64,000 nucleotides of DNA from Onthophagus taurus (lineage: Eukaryota > Arthropoda > Insecta > Coleoptera > Scarabaeidae). Below, one piece after another: positions 63,225 to 64,000 of this stretch. The translations under genes were made by a program, and so were the position numbers. Below the pieces are notes generated by a model. The model saw nothing but the letters and a program-made list of their open reading frames with translations, searched no databases and was not told the origin of the DNA. Where the stretch lies: contig NC_091966.1 of NCBI RefSeq assembly GCF_036711975.1, positions 999,501-1,063,500 of the forward strand. The letters are read 5' to 3'. Position 1 is the first letter of the stretch; each line of letters opens with the position of its first letter.

Positions 63225-64000
63225 CTTGCAGTCGATCGGTGCCGTCGAAATACTGTCAATGGCGTCAGTTATCACCGCTGGAAGCGAAAAAAAAAGTGTC
63301 GGTGAAATTTACAACGAACGGTTCGTAATTATATAAGGAAATCGGAATCAGGATTTCAATTGAAAGTAATCTGATGATGGATTTGAAAATGGTTAGAATG
63401 AAAACGAATAACGGCTAATTCGGCTAGGATTTTTAAGTAAAAGTATTCGATCGGGGAACACTTACATTCGACCAACCTGACCGGTGAACAAAACGATAAT
63501 CGGCAATGCCAAGAAAGGCAAATGGAACGTCAATGTGACAGTTTAGTACAGCTTCTTTGCAATAGATGGCTATAGCAACATTTTTAATTAGAAAAAATTT
63601 ATTTTATTATTCATTTATTTATTTTTTAGTTGATTATTATTAAACAAAATTATTATTGACCAGCTCGTTTTATTCGTAAACTTGTAAAATAAACAATTTT
63701 AACAGAACAATTTTAGTTTTTTTTTGCTATCACACGAACAGCTGTGCCACGATAATAATGTAATATTTGTACGAGAGATGGCTGTAATAAATGTTGTTAA
63801 TTAGATTTACTAATAAAAATTGGGCTCTAAAATAAGAAAACCCAAAGTTGTTATCTTATCAAAACGAGCAACTTTGAGTTTTTAATCTTATTTTCCTTAG
63901 ATAAAATTGGGAATGTAAGTTTATGCTAATTAAATAGTTTAATAGTGGAATTTTAGATGGCGCTAAAAACATGTAGTTGTTGAAATTGAAAATTAGGATT
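63225..64000 (-). promoter_or_regulatory. 5' UTR and promoter side of the helicase gene
   Basis: An AG acceptor at 63278-63279 begins the exon holding the start codon, so 63225-63277 is 5' UTR. A good donor (GTAAGT) at 63465, read on the minus strand, likely ends a non-coding first exon upstream of it. The rest to 64000 is AT-rich with no recognised gene. Confidence 0.55.

Overview
The window looks like nuclear DNA of an insect, probably a holometabolous one (a beetle is my guess, not shown). The reasons are AT-rich sequence, genes split by 50-100 bp GT-AG introns, animal protein families (TFIIH p44, METTL18, PNPO, LYRIC/metadherin, CCDC66, astacin, TEX47, DDX5/17), and a dense mix of R1/jockey-like and CR1-like LINEs, Penelope-like elements, Transib, piggyBac, hAT, mariner and Harbinger remains. 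There is no sign of a bacterial, viral or organellar genome. Family names come from recalled protein motifs; no database search was run.

Layout. 0.5-6.1 kb is a compact cluster: GTF2H2 (minus, 3' end missing), METTL18 (plus, head-to-head with it, 105 bp apart) and PNPO (minus, tail-to-tail with METTL18, 46 bp apart). The last PNPO intron is filled by a 2.3 kb terminal-inverted-repeat element. 6.6-10.1 kb is a 5'-truncated LINE with target duplications, split by a decayed Transib element. The Transib ends read like V(D)J recombination signals, and its surviving protein piece resembles the C-terminal end of RAG1. 10.8-12.3 kb is a LYRIC/metadherin-like membrane protein gene. 15.8-22.4 kb is a three-level nest: a Penelope-like element holding a LINE, which holds a piggyBac-type MITE made of ~190 bp tandem repeats. 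22.6-25.7 kb has an unidentified small gene and a CCDC66-like gene with a possible RFX X-box upstream.

26.3-37.8 kb is dominated by a ~174 bp satellite in two arrays of opposite orientation, with an intact astacin metalloprotease gene (32.4-33.5 kb) between them. Fragments of that gene's 3' end recur at 37.9 and 39.8 kb. A TEX47-like gene follows (38.1-39.3 kb), then a second satellite with a 190 bp unit (39.9-42.7 kb). A short palindromic repeat family, called here the CTAG repeat, recurs at six places and sits at satellite borders.

46.2-63.2 kb is a single DDX5/DDX17-like (p68/Rm62) RNA helicase gene on the minus strand. It has four coding exons (720 aa), and its large introns hold a hAT element containing a foldback element containing a Penelope copy, a piggyBac transposase relic, several MITEs, a 4.7 kb long-TIR mariner-like element with three further elements inside it, a CTAG-repeat array and a Harbinger relic.

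The host genes are mostly housekeeping (transcription/repair, ribosomal protein methylation, vitamin B6, RNA helicase), with two probable cilium/sperm genes (CCDC66-like, TEX47-like). They do not form one pathway. The most unusual content is the transposon nesting, the RSS-like Transib ends, the hammerhead-ribozyme-like cores in both Penelope elements, and the satellites around the astacin gene.
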